Shown here: piece after piece, positions 1 to 10,337 of the stretch
Layout of the letters: each line of letters begins with the position of its first letter
Numbering within the stretch: the first letter of the stretch is position 1
DNA from: Mesorhizobium sp. M7A.F.Ca.US.008.03.1.1
GTDB lineage: Bacteria > Pseudomonadota > Alphaproteobacteria > Rhizobiales > Rhizobiaceae
DNA: 64,000 bases
NCBI RefSeq assembly: GCF_003997495.1
Contig: NZ_RZRU01000015.1
Coordinates: 89,926-153,925 of the forward strand
Reading direction: 5' to 3'
Position numbers and translations under genes: made by a program
Notes under the pieces: model-generated
Databases searched by the model: none
Told to the model about the DNA's origin: nothing
Seen by the model: only the letters and a program-made list of their open reading frames with translations

Positions 1-1329
1 CAGCACTTCACGCAGCACATAGGGGGCAAGCGCCTTCTGCCGCATGATCTCGCGCGCCAGTCGCAGGCCCTTGATCGACATGGCGCGGTCATAGGGATCG
101 GACCAGTAGTTCGGATCGATCAGCGGGTGGTCGGCCGGGTCGGCACTCTTCAGCCGCACCGTGCCGCGCGAGCGCGGCCGCAGGAAGGCCGAGTTCAACG
201 TGACGCCGGGGTTTTTCAGCTTCTCGACGCCGGCCTCGATGCCGGAGCCGAGGCCGAGGTGGAACTGGATGTCGGGCGAAGCGGCTGTCGGGTCGGCGTA
301 CCAGAAGCCGCCGGTCTCGAACAGGCTGGAGGCCACCGGTCCCTTCTTCAGGAGCAGATATTGCAGGCCGGCCCAGGCCGTGCGGTGCAGCTTGGCGTAG
401 TTGTCGTAGGTGTGGTCGCCGGTGCATTCGGCGATGACGAACAGGTCTAGATGGTCCTGCATGTTGGAGCCGACGCCGGGCAGGTCGTGCACCGGCGTGA
501 CGCCGACCGCTTTCAGATGGTCCGCGGGGCCGATGCCCGACTGCATCAGGAGTTTTGGCGAGCCGATGGCGCCGGACGAGACGATCACCTCGCGTTCGGC
601 GCGCAGGATTTTCTTCTCGCCGCCTGGTCCGTCGACCACCTCGACGCCGATGGCACGGCCCTTTTCGACGACGATGCGGGTCACCAGCACGTCGGTCCTG
701 ACCGTCAGGTTCTTGCGGGCGCGGATCGGCTTCAAATAGGCGACGGAAGCGGACGAGCGCCGGGCATCCTTCTGGGTCAGCTGGTAATAGCCGACGCCTT
801 CTTGGGCAGCGCCGTTGAAATCCGGATTGAAGGGAATGCCCATCTCCTGGCCGGCGCGGAAATAGGCCTCGCAGATCGGCAGTGGCGCAATCGGGTTCGA
901 GACGCCGAGAGGTCCCTGGTCGCCGTGAAAATCGTTGGCGTAGCGCTGGTTGTTTTCGGCCCGCTTGAAATAGGGCAGCACGTCGCGATAACCCCAGCCG
1001 GTGAGACCCTCTTCCTTCTCCCAGGCATCATAGTCGCGGGCATTGCCGCGCGTGTAGATCTGGGCGTTGATGGACGAGCCGCCGCCGACCACCTTGGCCT
1101 GCGTGTACCAGAAGACGCGGTCCTTCATGTTTCTCTGCGGCACGGTCGACCAGCCCCAGGAGGCGATCCCCTTCGTCATCTTGGCGAAGCCCGCCGGCAT
1201 GTGGATATAGGGATGCCAGTCCTTGCCGCCGGCTTCCAGCAGCAAGATTGAGTTGCTGGGATTCTCGCTCAACCGGTTGGCCAGAACGCAGCCGGCCGGA
1301 CCGGCGCCCACGATGATGTAATCGGTCAT
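1..1329 (-). CDS. GMC-family oxidoreductase (choline/alcohol dehydrogenase-like), C-terminus off the window
   Basis: The protein opens MTDYIIVGAGPAGCVLANRL, the FAD-binding GxGxxG fold of glucose-methanol-choline oxidoreductases. Further GMC signatures follow: VVGGGSSINAQIYTRG near residue 85 and SSGAIGSPKLLMQSGIG near residue 255. The 443 codons present run open to the left edge. Family members are about 530-550 residues, so roughly the last 100, including the catalytic His/Asn region, lie outside. Such enzymes oxidise primary alcohols with FAD. It is the last visible gene of the long minus-strand catabolic operon, 12 bases after the SDR. The substrate cannot be read from sequence; choline is only one possibility. 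Confidence 0.9.
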   Translation of the reverse strand, partial: MTDYIIVGAGPAGCVLANRLSENPSNSILLLEAGGKDWHPYIHMPAGFAKMTKGIASWGWSTVPQRNMKDRVFWYTQAKVVGGGSSINAQIYTRGNARDYDAWEKEEGLTGWGYRDVLPYFKRAENNQRYANDFHGDQGPLGVSNPIAPLPICEAYFRAGQEMGIPFNPDFNGAAQEGVGYYQLTQKDARRSSASVAYLKPIRARKNLTVRTDVLVTRIVVEKGRAIGVEVVDGPGGEKKILRAEREVIVSSGAIGSPKLLMQSGIGPADHLKAVGVTPVHDLPGVGSNMQDHLDLFVIAECTGDHTYDNYAKLHRTAWAGLQYLLLKKGPVASSLFETGGFWYADPTAASPDIQFHLGLGSGIEAGVEKLKNPGVTLNSAFLRPRSRGTVRLKSADPADHPLIDPNYWSDPYDRAMSIKGLRLAREIMRQKALAPYVLREVL

Positions 1330-1341
1330 TTTTTCATCCGT

Positions 1342-2103
1342 TCACAGCCGTGGCACGGAGAGCGCGCCGTCGACATTGATGATCGAGCCGGTCGAAAAGC
1401 CGAGCTTTCCACCGGCGAGCGTCGCCACCACGGCGCCGATGTCCGATGCTTCGCCCCAGCGCTTTGCCGGCACCAGCCCACCGTCGATGAGGGCGTCGTA
1501 TTTGGCGGTGACGCCTGAAGTCATGTCGGTGCGGATGATGCCGGGCCGCACCTCGAAGACGCCAATGTCTTCGGGCGCAAGCCGCAGCGCCAGGTTCTTC
1601 ACCCACATCGAAAGCCCGGCCTTTGAGATGCAGTAGTCGGAGCGTTCCGGCGACGCCATTTCGGCGCTGACCGAGGTGATGGTGATGATCGATCTTGGAT
1701 GACTGTCAGGTGCGGCCAGCATCGCCTTGGCGACGGCCTGGCTGAGGAAGACGGTGCCGCGCAGATTGATGCCAAGCGCGCGGTCGAAATTCTCCGGCTT
1801 GAGGTCCAGGAGGTCACCGCGCACCACGGCGCCGACGCCGGCATTGTTGACCAGGCAGTCGATCCGGCCGAAGGCGCGCATTGCGGCATCGACAAGTGCG
1901 GTGTGGCTGGCGAGATCGGCGATGTCGCACCTGACATAGGCGAACTGCGCGCCACGCTTGGTGATGTCGGTGGCAAGTCCGTCAGCGGCCGTTTCGGCAA
2001 GGTCGGCGACCAGAATATCGAAGCCGGCATCCGCCAGTGCCTGGGCGCAGGCAAGGCCAATGCCGCGCGCGCCGCCGGTGACGATGGTGGAGGGTCGGGT
2101 CAT
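1342..2103 (-). CDS. SDR-family NAD(P)-dependent oxidoreductase
   Basis: A classical short-chain dehydrogenase of 253 residues, the usual length. TGGARGIG near residue 10 is the dinucleotide-binding glycine motif, NNAGVG near residue 90 is the NAG motif, and YCISK carries the catalytic Tyr and Lys after a Ser-rich stretch (ITSVSAE). Its ATG overlaps the stop of the upstream GMC gene as ATGA, so the two are probably translationally coupled. It sits between two GMC oxidoreductases, which suggests that it works on the same carbon skeleton, oxidising a secondary alcohol or reducing a ketone. The substrate is unknown. Confidence 0.9.
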   Translation of the reverse strand: MTRPSTIVTGGARGIGLACAQALADAGFDILVADLAETAADGLATDITKRGAQFAYVRCDIADLASHTALVDAAMRAFGRIDCLVNNAGVGAVVRGDLLDLKPENFDRALGINLRGTVFLSQAVAKAMLAAPDSHPRSIITITSVSAEMASPERSDYCISKAGLSMWVKNLALRLAPEDIGVFEVRPGIIRTDMTSGVTAKYDALIDGGLVPAKRWGEASDIGAVVATLAGGKLGFSTGSIINVDGALSVPRL

Positions 2104-3602
2104 GCGGCGAGGTCCGTCTTACGGATGTGATCGGCGACACGCAGCGCCTGGGCTGCAATCGATAGCGCCGGATTGACCGCCGCGGAGTTCGGCAGGAAAC
2201 CGGCGTCGACGACGAACAGGTTCCGGTGGTCGAAGGAGCGGCAGTAAGGGTCGAGCGCCGCCGTCGCCGGATCGTCGCCCATCTTGACCGTGCCGCACTG
2301 ATGCGATGGCGTGCGCTTGTCGAAGGGGCGCGAGAGAACGATGGGATAACCGCAGGCGCGGAAATTCTCGCGCATCACCTTGGTCAGCCCGTCGAGCGAC
2401 TGCATGTTGGAGCGCCGCCACTGCATGACGATGTCCGTGCCGTCGACCATGATGCGGCTTTCAGGATCGGGCAGGTCCTCGCACATCAGGTACCAGTCGA
2501 CGGCGTGGCCGGCCATGAAATCGAGCGCGAATCCCGGCGTGTACTTGACATTGGCCCGCAGCATGTTGCCGTCGATCTTGCCGAGCAACTGGACGTTCCC
2601 CAGCGGCTTGCCGCCCTTGCCGTCGGACAGATAATAGTCGTTTAGCATCAACGTCTTCTGGTAGACGGCATCGTTGCGGCGGCGCGGGTCGATCGCCAGC
2701 ATGGCGCTGGAATTGTGGTTCATGAAATTGCGGCCGACCTGGTCGGAGCGGTTGGCAAGGCCCTTGCCGTGCGATGTGGGCGAGCGCAGCAGGATGACGG
2801 CGGAATTGACCGCGCCGGCCGAGAGGATGACCAGCTTCGGTGATACTTTCTTCAGCTCGCCATTCTGGCGGTAGTGAATGGCTGATATCGTCGTGCCGTC
2901 GGCCGAGGCTTCGAGATATTCGACATAGGCGCCGGTCTCGAGCTTGATGTTCTGGTCGGTCAGGGCAGCGGCAAGCGGCCCGGTTTGCGCGTCTACCTTG
3001 CCCTGGCCGGTGTTGGGAAAAGCATCCCAGCCGGTCTTGCCCTCTTTCAGCCAGGTGTCGATGTCGACGCCGAGCGGCAGCGAGGCCGGGTGCAGGCCGA
3101 GGCCCTTCAGCTCGGCGCGGGCTCGGGCGATGGGGGCTTCGTCTGGCACCGGCTTGAAGGCATAGGGGACCGAATGGAACGGCTCGGTCGGATCCTCGCC
3201 CAGTGCACCGCGCACGCGAAACAGCTGTTCGGCTTTCGAATACCAGGGCTCGAATTCCTCATAGGAAAACGGCCATGCCGGCGAGACGCCGCCAAAGTGC
3301 TCCATGGCGGCGAAATCTTCCTTCCGGTAACGGATCAGCACCGCGCCATAGAACTTCGAATTGCCGCCGACATAGTAATAGTTGCCGGGGTTGAAGGCGG
3401 CGCCGCCGGCCTCACGCCACATCTCCTTCGGCCTATAATGGCCGTCGACGAAGATCGAGCGCGTGTCGCGCGCGTGCGGCGTTGCCGGCAACGGCTCGCC
3501 GCGCTCCAGCATCAGGATCGAGGCGCCGCTGCCCGCAAGGCCGGAGGCGATCGTGGCGCCGCCAATGCCGGAGCCGATGATGACGATGTCCGGATTTGTC
3601 AT
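2100..3602 (-). CDS. GMC-family oxidoreductase, second copy in the operon
   Basis: A 500-residue FAD enzyme. GSGIGGATIASGL near residue 12 is the Rossmann motif, VGGNSKFYGAVLIRYR near residue 80 matches the first GMC region, and SAGAVNSAVILLRSP matches the second. Near the C-terminus THE family His appears in SHQCGTVKMG and the paired Asn in NPALSIAAQA. It differs clearly from the GMC protein ending at 1329 and is closer to the pyranose/sugar-oxidising branch. It lies 5 bases after the ABC ATPase gene and overlaps the SDR by 4 bases. Two GMC oxidases in one transport operon suggest two successive or alternative alcohol oxidations. Confidence 0.88.
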   Translation of the reverse strand: MTNPDIVIIGSGIGGATIASGLAGSGASILMLERGEPLPATPHARDTRSIFVDGHYRPKEMWREAGGAAFNPGNYYYVGGNSKFYGAVLIRYRKEDFAAMEHFGGVSPAWPFSYEEFEPWYSKAEQLFRVRGALGEDPTEPFHSVPYAFKPVPDEAPIARARAELKGLGLHPASLPLGVDIDTWLKEGKTGWDAFPNTGQGKVDAQTGPLAAALTDQNIKLETGAYVEYLEASADGTTISAIHYRQNGELKKVSPKLVILSAGAVNSAVILLRSPTSHGKGLANRSDQVGRNFMNHNSSAMLAIDPRRRNDAVYQKTLMLNDYYLSDGKGGKPLGNVQLLGKIDGNMLRANVKYTPGFALDFMAGHAVDWYLMCEDLPDPESRIMVDGTDIVMQWRRSNMQSLDGLTKVMRENFRACGYPIVLSRPFDKRTPSHQCGTVKMGDDPATAALDPYCRSFDHRNLFVVDAGFLPNSAAVNPALSIAAQALRVADHIRKTDLAA

Positions 3603-3607
3603 GGCGG

Positions 3608-4723
<1,116 letters not shown>

Positions 4724-4727
4724 CAGA

Positions 4728-5672
4728 TTATCCTTTGACGGCGCCAGCCATGAGACCGCGCACGAAATAGCGGCCGGCGAGCACATAGACGAGAAGGGTG
4801 GGCAGTGCGGCGATCATCGCGGCTGCCATGTTGACGTTGTATTCGACGACGCCGGTCGAGGTGTTGACAACGTTGTTGAGCGCCACCGTCATCGGCATCG
4901 AGTCGCCGGTGCCGGCGTAAGCCGAGGCGAACAGGAAGTCGTTCCAGATGTTGGTGAACTGGTAGATCACGGTGACGACGAAGATCGGCATCGAATTCGG
5001 CAGCATGATGCGGCGGAAGATCTGGAAGAAGGAGGCGCCGTCGACCTGTGCCGCCTTGACCAGTTCGGTCGGGAACGCCTCGTAATAATTGCGGAAGAAC
5101 AGCGTGGTGAAGCCGATGCCGTAGACGACGTGGACGAAGACGAGGTTGACCGTCGGGTTGCCGAGGCCAAAGCTGGTTCCCGTCGCATTCTGCAGCGTGA
5201 CGCCGAAGCGGCCGAGGCTGCCGAGGATCGTCGCCATCGGCAGCAGCACCGATTGGAACGGGATGAAGCAGGCGAACAGCATCAGCCCGAACACCAGCGT
5301 CGCGCCGCGAAAGCGCCACTTGGTCAGCACGTAGCCGTTCAGCGCCCCGAGCATCGTCGAGATCAGCACGGCGGGAACCACCATCTTGATGGAGTTCCAG
5401 AAATAGCCCTTGATGCCGGCGCAGGTGAGGCCGACGCAGGTCTCCCCCCAAGCCTTCAGCCACGGATCGAAGGTTGGCGCCTTGGGCAGTGCCAGCATGT
5501 TGCCGTTCTGGATCTCGTCCATGGTCTTGAACGAGGTCACCAGCATGACGAACAGCGGCATCAGGTAGAACAGTGCAAACAGCGCCAGCAGCCCGTAAAT
5601 GACGATCCGATTGAGCGTTTTGACGTTCATGCCGCCGGAGGCGTTGCGGGCGGGGGTGGTGACGGCGCTCAT
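4728..5672 (-). CDS. ABC transporter permease, MalG/UgpE type
   Basis: A 314-residue inner-membrane protein with about six hydrophobic segments. The cytoplasmic EAA loop, which contacts the ATPase, is recognisable as ELVKAAQVDGASFFQIF near residue 205. Length and layout fit the second (MalG-like) permease of CUT1 carbohydrate importers. Its ATG overlaps the stop of the upstream permease as ATGA, and its own stop overlaps the ribosome-binding site of the ATPase, so translation of the three genes is tightly coupled. Confidence 0.93.
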   Translation of the reverse strand: MSAVTTPARNASGGMNVKTLNRIVIYGLLALFALFYLMPLFVMLVTSFKTMDEIQNGNMLALPKAPTFDPWLKAWGETCVGLTCAGIKGYFWNSIKMVVPAVLISTMLGALNGYVLTKWRFRGATLVFGLMLFACFIPFQSVLLPMATILGSLGRFGVTLQNATGTSFGLGNPTVNLVFVHVVYGIGFTTLFFRNYYEAFPTELVKAAQVDGASFFQIFRRIMLPNSMPIFVVTVIYQFTNIWNDFLFASAYAGTGDSMPMTVALNNVVNTSTGVVEYNVNMAAAMIAALPTLLVYVLAGRYFVRGLMAGAVKG

Positions 5673-6625
5673 CGCGGCTTCTCCCGCAGTTCCGAATAGA
5701 GATAGGGCACGATGATGGCGACGATGGTCATCAGCATGATCACCGCGCTTGCCGAGCCGACGGCCATCTCGTTGCGCTTGAACGTGTACTCATACATGAA
5801 GTTGGACGGCAGCCAGGCCGAGCCGCCTGGGCCGCCGCTGGTCAGCGCCACGACCAGATCGTATGACTTGATGGCGAGGTGCGCGAGCACGATGAAGGCC
5901 GAAAGGAAGATCGGCCGCAGCAGCGGGATGACGATACGACGGTAGAGCTGGAAGGTGGTGGCGCCGTCGATCTGCGCCGCCTTCATGATCTCGCCGTCGA
6001 TGCCGCGCAGGCCGGCCAGGAACATCGCCATGATGAAGCCGGAGGCCTGCCAGACGCCGGCAATGACCACCGTGTAGATGACGAAATCCTTGTTCTTGAT
6101 CCAGTCGAAATGGAAACTCGTCCAGCCCCATTGATGCAAGGTCTGCTCGAGGCCGAGGCCGGGATCGAGGAACCATTTCCAGGCCACGCCGGTGACGATG
6201 AAGGACAGCGCCATCGGGTAGAGATAGATCGGCCTCAAAACGCCTTCGCCGCGGATCTTCTGGTCGAGCAGGATAGCCAGGAACAGGCCGAGCGCCAGGC
6301 AGATTGCGATGTAGAGGAAACCGAAAATACCCATATTGGTGATTGACGTGTACCAGCTCGACGGCGGGTCTGTGTCGAAGGTCCAGCCCCACAGCCGCTG
6401 ATAGGCGCGCGAGCCGGTTAGGACATAGGACGGGAAGGTCTTGGAATTGGTGAAGGACAGATAGATCGTCCACAGGATGAAGCCGTAGACGAAGACGATG
6501 GTGATGGCGAAGCTCGGCGCCAGCACGATCTTCGGCAATGCGTCCTGCAGGCGCGAGCGCACCGAGGCGCGTGGCCGCGCATGCTCCGGCGTCAGCTTGA
6601 TCTGGCTTGTCGCTACCGTGCTCAT
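5669..6625 (-). CDS. ABC transporter permease, MalF/UgpA type
   Basis: A 318-residue permease with a first membrane segment near residue 35 and an EAA loop IMKAAQIDGATTFQLYRR near residue 220. It is the first permease gene after the binding protein, the standard CUT1 order. A 103-base gap with a stable hairpin separates it from the binding-protein gene, while everything downstream is packed or overlapping. It forms the translocation channel with the next gene product. The substrate is probably a sugar, polyol or glycoside, judged only from the family. Confidence 0.93.
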   Translation of the reverse strand: MSTVATSQIKLTPEHARPRASVRSRLQDALPKIVLAPSFAITIVFVYGFILWTIYLSFTNSKTFPSYVLTGSRAYQRLWGWTFDTDPPSSWYTSITNMGIFGFLYIAICLALGLFLAILLDQKIRGEGVLRPIYLYPMALSFIVTGVAWKWFLDPGLGLEQTLHQWGWTSFHFDWIKNKDFVIYTVVIAGVWQASGFIMAMFLAGLRGIDGEIMKAAQIDGATTFQLYRRIVIPLLRPIFLSAFIVLAHLAIKSYDLVVALTSGGPGGSAWLPSNFMYEYTFKRNEMAVGSASAVIMLMTIVAIIVPYLYSELREKPR

Positions 6626-6685
6626 GGGGCTCCTCCCGTCGACTCGCGGCCAACCAGCTTCGCCGATCTAAGTTCGCGGATCTGG

Positions 6686-6709
6686 CCTTCCCCGCCGGAG
6701 CGGGAAAGG
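6686..6709 (-). promoter_or_regulatory. Intercistronic hairpin between binding-protein and permease genes
   Basis: A stem of about 10 bp (CCTTTCCCGC paired with GCGGGGAAGG, one mismatch, 4-base loop) lies just after the binding-protein stop codon. In similar operons such hairpins protect or attenuate the 3' end of the binding-protein message, giving more binding protein than permease. No U-tract follows on the minus strand, so it looks like an mRNA-stabilising or partial-attenuation element rather than a full terminator. Confidence 0.55.
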
Positions 6710-6728
6710 CGTTTTTGGCGCGTGGCGC

Positions 6729-7982
6729 TTACTTGGCGTCGTCGATCGCCTTGACCAGCTCGGTCACGGCCTCGTCCGAGGTCTTGATCTGACCATGGAC
6801 GAATTTGGAGACGACATCCTTGTAGGCATTGGCGACCGCCGGAGGCGCGCCATAGCCCTGGGCCAGCGAGCCGAACAGCGTGCCGCCTTCGTTGGCTGCC
6901 TTCAGGTCGGCGATGCCCTTCTTGCCGCAAGCGTCGAAGTCGGTGTCCGGAACGTCGGTACGGGCCGGGACCGAACCCTTGACGACGTTGAAGGCCGACT
7001 GGAAGCTCTTCGACAGGGTGGCGGTGGCCAGCGCGACCTGGGCGGCCTTGCGGTCGTCCGGAACGTTGAACATGCCGAACATGTCGGAGTTGTAGATCAC
7101 CGAGCCGTCGGTGCCCGGGAAGCGATAGCACAGGAAGTCCGTGCCCGGGGTCTTGTTGGCGGCGTGGAACTCACCCTTGGCCCAGTCGCCCATGACCTGC
7201 ACCAGGGCGTCGCCCTTGATGACCATGGCGGTGGCAAGGTTCCAGTCGCGGCCCGAGAAGTTCGGATCGACATAGGTGACGAGCTTGGCGAGGTTGTCGA
7301 ACGACTTCTTCATCGTGTCGGACTTGAGCGAAGCGTCGTCGAGGTCGTTGAAGGCCTTCTTGTAGAACTCAGGTCCGCCGGTCGACAGCACGACGGAGTC
7401 GAACATGGTGGCTTCCTGCCAGTTCTGGCCGCCGAGAGCGAGCGGGATCACGCCTGCCGCCTTGGCCTTGTCGAGCAAGGCAACGAAGTCGTCGAAGGTC
7501 TTCGGCTCGGTGCCGCCGATCTTGTCCATGACGGCCTTGTTGATCCACAGCCAGTTGACCGAGTGGACGTTGACCGGAGCCGCGACCCACTTGCCTTCAT
7601 AGACCGAAAACTTCTGCAGGGCCGCCGGAACGGACTTGTCCCAGCCTTCCTTCTTCGCCGTCTCGGTCAGATCACCCATGACGCCGGCGGCCGCATAGTC
7701 GAGCACGGTGTAGCCGAGCATCTGCGAGGCGGTCGGGTAGTTGCCGGCCGCGACCATTGCCTTCAGCGCGGTCATGGCGGCATCGCCGCCGCCGCCGGCC
7801 ACCGGCACGTCCTTCCAGGCATAGCCTTCCTTGGCCAGGTCGCCCTTGAGGACGTTGAGAGCAGCCGCTTCGCCGCCCGACGTCCACCAATGCAGCATCT
7901 GGACTTCCTTGACGTCCTCGGCATGGGCCGCGAAAGCCAGACCGGATGCGAGAGCCGTTCCGATAAGCAGTTTGCGCAACAT
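6729..7982 (-). CDS. ABC transporter periplasmic solute-binding protein (family 1, sugar type)
   Basis: A 417-residue secreted protein. The signal peptide MLRKLLIGTALASGLAFAAH ends with Ala21, followed by mature EDVKEVQMLHWWTSGGEAAA, the typical start of extracellular sugar-binding proteins. The start at 7982 is chosen because GGGAGGA sits 5-6 bases upstream; an ATG seven codons earlier lacks such a site. It captures the substrate for the importer encoded immediately downstream. It resembles the glucose/mannose/arabinose-type binding proteins of rhizobia, but ligand identity cannot be assigned by eye. Confidence 0.94.
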   Translation of the reverse strand: MLRKLLIGTALASGLAFAAHAEDVKEVQMLHWWTSGGEAAALNVLKGDLAKEGYAWKDVPVAGGGGDAAMTALKAMVAAGNYPTASQMLGYTVLDYAAAGVMGDLTETAKKEGWDKSVPAALQKFSVYEGKWVAAPVNVHSVNWLWINKAVMDKIGGTEPKTFDDFVALLDKAKAAGVIPLALGGQNWQEATMFDSVVLSTGGPEFYKKAFNDLDDASLKSDTMKKSFDNLAKLVTYVDPNFSGRDWNLATAMVIKGDALVQVMGDWAKGEFHAANKTPGTDFLCYRFPGTDGSVIYNSDMFGMFNVPDDRKAAQVALATATLSKSFQSAFNVVKGSVPARTDVPDTDFDACGKKGIADLKAANEGGTLFGSLAQGYGAPPAVANAYKDVVSKFVHGQIKTSDEAVTELVKAIDDAK

Positions 7983-8039
7983 GTACTTCCTCCCTTGTTG
8001 CATTACACGACCGGCGGATGCCGCCGGGTTCTTCTCAAC

Positions 8040-9551
8040 TCAGCCGACCCACCACCCGGTGCGCTGGCCGCGATGAAACTGGATTGTTTTTTCCTCGGTA
8101 TAGTCCTCGACGGCGCGTTTGCCGAGTTCGCGTCCGAGACCGGACTGCTTGTAGCCTCCGAAAGGCAGCTCGGGATAACCTTCCATGAATGTGTTCACCC
8201 AAACGGTTCCCGAACGCACTCCACGCGCGACCGACATGCAAGTGTCGATGCTGGCGCTCCACACGCCCGCCGACAAACCATAGGGCGTGTTGTTGGCGAT
8301 GTGCAACGCCTTTTCAATCGATTCAAAAGTCAGCACCGAGAGCACCGGGCCGAACACTTCCTCGCGCGCTATGGCCATCTCCTCGGTAACGCCGCGGATG
8401 ATGGTGGGATCGAGGTACTGGCCGGCGTTTGAGGCCAATTGCTTGCCGCCGCTGAAGACCTGGCTGCCAGCGCTTGCCGCCGCCGCGACATAGTCGGCGA
8501 CCTTGGCCAGATGGTCTGCCGAAATCATCGCGCCGACCTTGGTTTGGTCATCGAGCGGATCGCCGACCGTGACCCTGGCGGCAAGCGCCTTGACGGCGCT
8601 GAGAAAATCGTCGGCGATCGCCTCGTGCACGATCAGCCGGCTGCCGGCATTGCAGCACTCGCCGGCATTGAAGAAGCCGCCGAACACCGCCGCATCGGCG
8701 GCCGCTTCGAGGTCGGCGTCCGGGAAGACGATCTGGCCGTTCTTGCCGCCGAGCTCCATCGAGACTTTCTTCAGCGACTGCGCGGCCGAGGCCATCGTCA
8801 TCTTGCCGACGCGGGTGGAGCCGGTGAACGAGACCATCTCGACCAGGGGATGGCTGACCATCGGCGCACCGACGTCGGCGCCAAGACCGGCGAGGATGTT
8901 GACGACGCCGGCGGGCAGGCCGGCCTGCATCAGGATATCGCCAAGCACGAAGGTCGAGGCTGAGGTCATTTCGCTCGGCTTGACCACCGCCGTGCAGCCG
9001 GCGGCAAGCGCGAAGGGAAGTTTCTGGCTGACGATCAGGAACGGGAAATTCCTTGGGGTGATGATCGAGACGACGCCGATCGGTTCGCGCAGCACGACGC
9101 CCAGCATGGCGTCGCCGAGATTGGCGTAGGATTCGCCATGCAACGTACGGGCGAGCGAGGCGGCGTAGCGCCAGATGTCGACGGCGCCGCCGATCTCGCC
9201 GCGCGCCTGGGCGATCGGTTTGCCCGATTCCAGTGCGTCGAGCCGGGCGATGTCTTCCAGCCGGCCCTCGATCAGGTCAGCCGCCTTGAGCAGGATCGCG
9301 GCACGCTCAGCTGCCTTCATGCGCGGCCATGGACCGGTCTCGAACGCCTTGTGGGCGGCCTGTACAGCGGCTTCCACTTCGCCCGCGCCGGCCTGTGCGT
9401 AGTGCGAGACGGTGAAGCCGTGGCCGGGGCTATTTCGAGCAATCGTGCGGCCGTCGCGGGCATCGACATGCTTGCCGTCGATCAGCAGCTTGTACGCTTT
9501 CGGTGCCGCAGCCGCCTCGGCCGGCATGGCGATCTTGAGGGGTGCGTTCAT
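8040..9551 (-). CDS. NAD(P)-dependent aldehyde dehydrogenase
   Basis: A 503-residue ALDH-superfamily enzyme. The motif MELGGKN holds the general base Glu266, FFNAGECCNAG holds the catalytic Cys (Cys300 by alignment with FxNxGQxC), and TPRNFPF carries the oxyanion Asn. It would oxidise an aldehyde made by the GMC enzymes to a carboxylic acid, which the CoA-transferase two genes upstream could activate. It starts 9 bases after the crotonase gene and ends 57 bases before the binding-protein gene, so one transcript is likely. A betaine-aldehyde-like role cannot be excluded given the choline-dehydrogenase-like neighbour. Confidence 0.92.
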   Translation of the reverse strand: MNAPLKIAMPAEAAAAPKAYKLLIDGKHVDARDGRTIARNSPGHGFTVSHYAQAGAGEVEAAVQAAHKAFETGPWPRMKAAERAAILLKAADLIEGRLEDIARLDALESGKPIAQARGEIGGAVDIWRYAASLARTLHGESYANLGDAMLGVVLREPIGVVSIITPRNFPFLIVSQKLPFALAAGCTAVVKPSEMTSASTFVLGDILMQAGLPAGVVNILAGLGADVGAPMVSHPLVEMVSFTGSTRVGKMTMASAAQSLKKVSMELGGKNGQIVFPDADLEAAADAAVFGGFFNAGECCNAGSRLIVHEAIADDFLSAVKALAARVTVGDPLDDQTKVGAMISADHLAKVADYVAAAASAGSQVFSGGKQLASNAGQYLDPTIIRGVTEEMAIAREEVFGPVLSVLTFESIEKALHIANNTPYGLSAGVWSASIDTCMSVARGVRSGTVWVNTFMEGYPELPFGGYKQSGLGRELGKRAVEDYTEEKTIQFHRGQRTGWWVG

Positions 9552-9560
9552 ATGTTTGCT

Positions 9561-10337
9561 CTAGGCTCTCGAAAAGGCCGGCTTCTGCTTGGCCTTGAAG
9601 GCATCGACCCCTGCCTTGAGATCGCTGGTCAGGGCGATGAAGCCGCTGGCCAGCGCTTCGGTGGCGGCGGCACTTTCCTCGCCTTCGGCAACGGCGATCA
9701 TCAATTTGGCGGCTTCGGTCGCCAGCGGGCCGCGCTCGGCGATCTTTTCCGCCCACGCCTTGGCTTCGTCGTGCGCCTTGCCAGTCGCGACCACCCGGTC
9801 GACGATGCCCAGAGCGAGTGCCTCGGAGGCGAGAAAGATCTCGCCGCCGAGCGCCATGCGGCGCACCGTCTGCGCGCCGAAGCGGCGCACGGCGCGCTGC
9901 GTGCCGGACCAGCCGGGCACGACACCGATCGAGGTTTCAGGGAAGCCTAATTTCACTTGTGTTTCCGCCACGCGGAAGTCGCAAGCCACAGCCAGTTCCA
10001 GGCCGCCGCCCAGCGCATGGCCGGACAGGACGGCGATGGTCGGCTGCCTGAGCCGCGCCAGGCGGTCGAAGACGCGGTGGCCATAGCGGACCCATTGCAC
10101 CTGGAAATCGGCGGCACTCATCCGCGCCCACGCCTCGACATCGCCGCCGGCGCAGAAGCCCTTGCCTTCGCCGCGCAGCAGCACGACGCGAACGCCTTCC
10201 GCACCCTCGGCCGCGTCGAGCGCCGTCTCTAGCGCCCGCAGTATCGGGATGTCGAGCGCGTTGAATTTCTCCGGCCGGCGCAGCGTGACGATGCCGATGG
10301 CGCCATCCTGCTCGAAGGTGACGAGAGGCTCAGCCAT
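9561..10337 (-). CDS. Enoyl-CoA hydratase/isomerase (crotonase) family protein
   Basis: A 258-residue crotonase-fold protein. The oxyanion region AGGDVEAW and both usual acidic positions are visible: GGGLELAVACDFR and FPETSIGVVPGWSG. This means a true hydratase is possible, although the family also holds isomerases and hydrolases. The start at 10337 is supported by GGAGG five bases upstream, and it overlaps the end of the CoA-transferase gene by 8 bases. Placed between a CoA-transferase and an ALDH, it probably acts on the CoA thioester made by the former. Confidence 0.88.
   Translation of the reverse strand: MAEPLVTFEQDGAIGIVTLRRPEKFNALDIPILRALETALDAAEGAEGVRVVLLRGEGKGFCAGGDVEAWARMSAADFQVQWVRYGHRVFDRLARLRQPTIAVLSGHALGGGLELAVACDFRVAETQVKLGFPETSIGVVPGWSGTQRAVRRFGAQTVRRMALGGEIFLASEALALGIVDRVVATGKAHDEAKAWAEKIAERGPLATEAAKLMIAVAEGEESAAATEALASGFIALTSDLKAGVDAFKAKQKPAFSRA

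Noticed and set aside
6795..8432. A 545-codon plus-strand frame over the binding-protein and ALDH genes
   Set aside because: Shadow of the minus-strand genes, which have signal peptide, motifs and ribosome sites; the frame has none.
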